Below, in pieces: positions 62,218 to 64,000 of a stretch of DNA of 64,000 nucleotides (the stretch's first letter is position 1; each line of letters begins with the position of its first letter). The stretch is from contig NZ_CP162490.1 in the NCBI RefSeq assembly GCF_041245805.1, positions 4,131,001-4,195,000 of the forward strand, read 5' to 3'. The position numbers and the translations under genes were made by a program. The DNA comes from Xanthomonas sp. DAR 34887. GTDB lineage: Bacteria; Pseudomonadota; Gammaproteobacteria; Xanthomonadales; Xanthomonadaceae. The notes under the pieces were generated by a model that had not been told where the DNA came from, did no database searches, and saw only the letters and a program-made list of their open reading frames with translations.

Positions 62218-63189
62218 CTAACAGGCAATGGCCTTTTGAGGATCGAAGGGTGTGCGTGATTTGAGCACGCCATAGGCGATGTGCAGTAGCTTGCGCATGG
62301 CGGCGCAGATGATCTGCTTGTTGGCCTTGCCGCGTTGTCGCATGCGCTGCTTCAGCGCACGGACGACCGGATTGTGGGTCATGGCGACCAAGGCCGGCAG
62401 GAACAGGCCAGCACGCAGGCGCGAGGAGCCAGTGCGGGAGATGCAGACCTGCCCCTGGCGCTTGCCGGACTCTTGCAGGCGTGGGTTGAGCCCGGCAAAG
62501 GCGGTCACCGCCGAAGCGCGGGCGAAGCGGTCCACGTTGCCAAGTTCGGCCAGCATCAAGGCCGCGCTGGTGTCGGCGATTCCGTCGATGCTCACCAGCA
62601 ACTCGCGCTGCCCGCGCAAGGTGGGATCCTGGTCGATATGATCGTCGATGGCGCGTTCGATCTGCGCGATGCGCGCCTGCAACTGGCCGATGTTCTCCAG
62701 GATCGAGTCGCGCACCACCAGTGTAGCCACGTCCAGGCGGTTGCGCTCCATCTGCAGCATCTGCAGCAGGTCGTCCCGACGCCGCACCAGCGCCTTGAGC
62801 TGCTTGAGCGCCGGCGGATCGGGCTGCCAGCGCCGCAGCGACTCCCGGTGACGCAGGCCATAGCTGGCGATCAGCTTGGCATCGCTGCGGTCGGTCTTGA
62901 CCCGGGTCAGCTGGCTGCGTGCATACAGCGCCATCTGCGCCGGGTTGAGCACGCACACGCGATAGCCCTCCCCATGGACAAACTCGGCCAGCGCCTCGTG
63001 ATAGGTGCCGGTGGCTTCCATGACGATCCAGCTGTCCGGCTGCGCATGGGTCCGCAACCACGCATGCAGGGCGTGGAAGCCCTTCGGATCGTTGGGTAGC
63101 TTGGCCTTGGTGCGGTACTTGCCGTTGGCCAGGTCGATGGCCAGGTCGAAACTGCGTTTGGCGACGTCGATGCCGACGACTGGGGACAT
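62218..63189 (-). CDS. IS110-family DEDD transposase
   Basis: A 323-residue RNA-guided-type recombinase. The N-terminal DEDD RuvC-like domain has VGIDVAKRSFDLAI (Asp8), WIVMEATGTYHEAL (Glu) and RVKTDRSDAKLIASYG (Asp pair). After a coiled linker (RRRDDLLQMLQMERNRL) comes the C-terminal Tnp domain with LLVSIDGIADTSA, AFAGLNPRLQESGK and the catalytic-Ser region SRTGSSRLRAGLF. It appears full length and intact. Confidence 0.95.
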   Translation of the reverse strand: MSPVVGIDVAKRSFDLAIDLANGKYRTKAKLPNDPKGFHALHAWLRTHAQPDSWIVMEATGTYHEALAEFVHGEGYRVCVLNPAQMALYARSQLTRVKTDRSDAKLIASYGLRHRESLRRWQPDPPALKQLKALVRRRDDLLQMLQMERNRLDVATLVVRDSILENIGQLQARIAQIERAIDDHIDQDPTLRGQRELLVSIDGIADTSAALMLAELGNVDRFARASAVTAFAGLNPRLQESGKRQGQVCISRTGSSRLRAGLFLPALVAMTHNPVVRALKQRMRQRGKANKQIICAAMRKLLHIAYGVLKSRTPFDPQKAIAC

Positions 63190-63424
63190 GAGAATTCCTC
63201 CGTCGGATGGGGATCACGATCATCGCTGCGCCCGGTCCTGCCTTGTGGATGCGAGTTCACGCCGAGGGCGGACTCTGGATACCGTTCGGACACCGTGGGC
63301 CAGCATGTGGAGGGCGGGAGCCGATCTACAGCACAAGCTCGAAGCTTCAGGAGCGACTGGACTTCCCGCACCTCCTCCGATGATCAGTCGGAAGACATAA
63401 CGTCCTAACGGCGTCATGTCCAGA
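63190..63424 (-). ncRNA. Candidate bridge RNA region of the IS110 element
   Basis: The 235-nt non-coding end 5' of the transposase. In the IS110 group this end encodes a structured bridge RNA whose loops pair with target and donor DNA. I assign it by position and length only; I have not folded it or identified the guide loops. Confidence 0.4.
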
Positions 63425-63426
63425 TA

Positions 63427-63450
63427 CAAGGAGCGGCTTCAGCCGCGACA
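63427..63450. repeat. REP arm right of the IS element (copy E)
   Basis: CAAGGAGCGGCTTCAGCCGC followed by GACA: a complete REP arm whose first bases (normally TGTA) are replaced by the IS junction. A further decayed trace (GCCTGAAGCCGCCTACAG) is at 63629-63646. Confidence 0.85.
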
Positions 63451-63684
63451 GAAGAACGAAGTGGCCATGATGCCAAGGCATCGATGGAAAACGCACCAAC
63501 TCCGCAAGTTCCATCGCCAATGCGCCTTTGCCACTTCACGGCATCTCGAATGCTCGATGCCGCAACCCGCAGGCAGTGCGCACCGGCCGCTCGCGAGTGC
63601 ATCGACTGCATTTCGGGGGTATTCGAGGCGCCTGAAGCCGCCTACAGCGGCACTCCGACCGCACGCACTATCGACTCCGCCGCA
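63451..63684. other. Intergenic region with no recognised gene
   Basis: 234 bp between the REP arm and the end of the hydrolase gene. Apart from the decayed REP trace at 63629-63646 I see nothing in it. Confidence 0.4.
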
Positions 63685-64000
63685 TCACTCCGCTGCGATC
63701 TGCGCATGCAGGATGCGGCGGATCTCCAGGATCGCCTGCGGCGTCTCCTGCACGCTGTGGCCGGAGGTGATCACCAGTTCCGATTCGGCGCCATCCAGAT
63801 GCGCGCTGCGGTACGGCACCAGGCCATCGTTGGCGTCGGCCAGCGCCATCGCCGGGTTGCGCCGGGCGATGATCGAGTTGTAGCGCACGGCCGGCGAAAT
63901 CGGCAACGCGGCGGCCGCACGCACGAACGGATCGGTATCGCGCAGATTGTCGATGCCGTTGGGCAGGCGCCGCGGCGCGCCATCCTGGCCGCCCATGTCC
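63685..64000 (-). CDS. Alpha/beta hydrolase (lipase-like), C-terminal end
   Basis: The last 105 or so codons of a minus-strand gene that continues past the right edge. VRYNSIIARRNPAMAL, the charged DANDGLVPYRSAHLDGAESELVI (acid residue, quoted in part) and the catalytic-His GHSVQETPQAILEIRRIL are typical of a bacterial serine hydrolase/lipase group with an alpha/beta fold. The nucleophile lies outside the window. Confidence 0.75.
   Translation of the reverse strand, partial: DMGGQDGAPRRLPNGIDNLRDTDPFVRAAAALPISPAVRYNSIIARRNPAMALADANDGLVPYRSAHLDGAESELVITSGHSVQETPQAILEIRRILHAQIAAE

Larger units (their letters stand above)
62182..63430 (-). mobile_element. IS110-family insertion sequence
   Basis: About 1249 bp bounded by TACAAG at 62176-62181 and 63425-63430, which is consistent with the short core repeat of IS110-family integration; the exact ends could shift by up to six bases. 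It holds one DEDD transposase gene with only 36 bp after it and about 235 bp before it, the layout of the IS110 group. Both flanks are REP arms. An 8-bp inverted match GTCTTCCG (62208-62215) / CGGAAGAC (63389-63396) lies near the ends. Confidence 0.8.

Overview
The window is GC-rich, gene-dense chromosomal DNA from a gammaproteobacterium of the Xanthomonadaceae, most likely Xanthomonas. The evidence is the gene order lptD-surA-pdxA-rsmA-apaG-apaH, protein sequences that read like Xanthomonas orthologues, a family of REP palindromes built on AGCGGCTTCAGCCGCGAC, and a second family of short G-rich intergenic repeats. I saw no rRNA, tRNA, CRISPR array or prophage. Almost everything is core or lineage-typical. 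The accessory parts are a duplicated secreted-protein cassette (46.6-50.1 kb) and one IS110-family element (62.2-63.4 kb).

Layout. 0-2.6 kb: end of a UbiH-type hydroxylase, a BtuM-like B12 transporter with a PduO-type adenosyltransferase (B12 salvage), and an HDAC-family hydrolase. 2.7-9.9 kb: the envelope/housekeeping operon lptD-surA-pdxA-rsmA-apaG-apaH. 10.1-16.1 kb (minus): folA, thyA, lgt, two TPM-domain proteins, lemA, a TerC protein and dgkA. 16.3-25.1 kb (plus): a secreted GDSL hydrolase, then a two-component system followed by an RND efflux operon (pump, adaptor, outer-membrane factor). 25.2-31.3 kb: a second two-component system, tesA, and a YbbA/YbbP-like ABC system. 31.6-35.4 kb: an organosulfur-type operon (TauD-like dioxygenase and SsuABC-like transporter), then a degenerate GIY-YIG protein.

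36.0-40.3 kb (minus): an iron-regulated haem-uptake operon, hemP, TonB-dependent receptor and two accessory genes, with a good Fur box upstream and a clear terminator downstream. 40.4-46.6 kb: an aldo/keto reductase, a CNT nucleoside transporter with a ribokinase-family kinase, a DUF4893 protein, dusB and a methyltransferase. 46.6-50.1 kb: two paralogous secreted proteins of unknown family on either side of a YdjM-like membrane protein. Each has the same promoter-like element, the same 69-nt spacing to a triple repeat, and a leader of about 260 nt. The copy near 47 kb is bracketed by a 37-bp direct repeat that reconstructs the original junction of the two convergent flanking genes, so it looks like an insertion.

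50.2-57.2 kb: a small Cys-rich secreted protein, a TPR/transmembrane/PAS protein, an LpxH-like phosphatase overlapping an OlsF-like bifunctional acyltransferase, and metK. 57.2-61.7 kb: a histidine acid phosphatase with an altered HD motif beside a large TonB-dependent receptor. 62-64 kb: an IS110-family element sitting between REP palindromes, with a long 5' non-coding region where a bridge RNA would lie, and the end of an alpha/beta hydrolase gene.

The most interesting unexplained feature is the duplicated secreted-protein cassette with its conserved promoter and leader. Second is the IS110 element in REP DNA.
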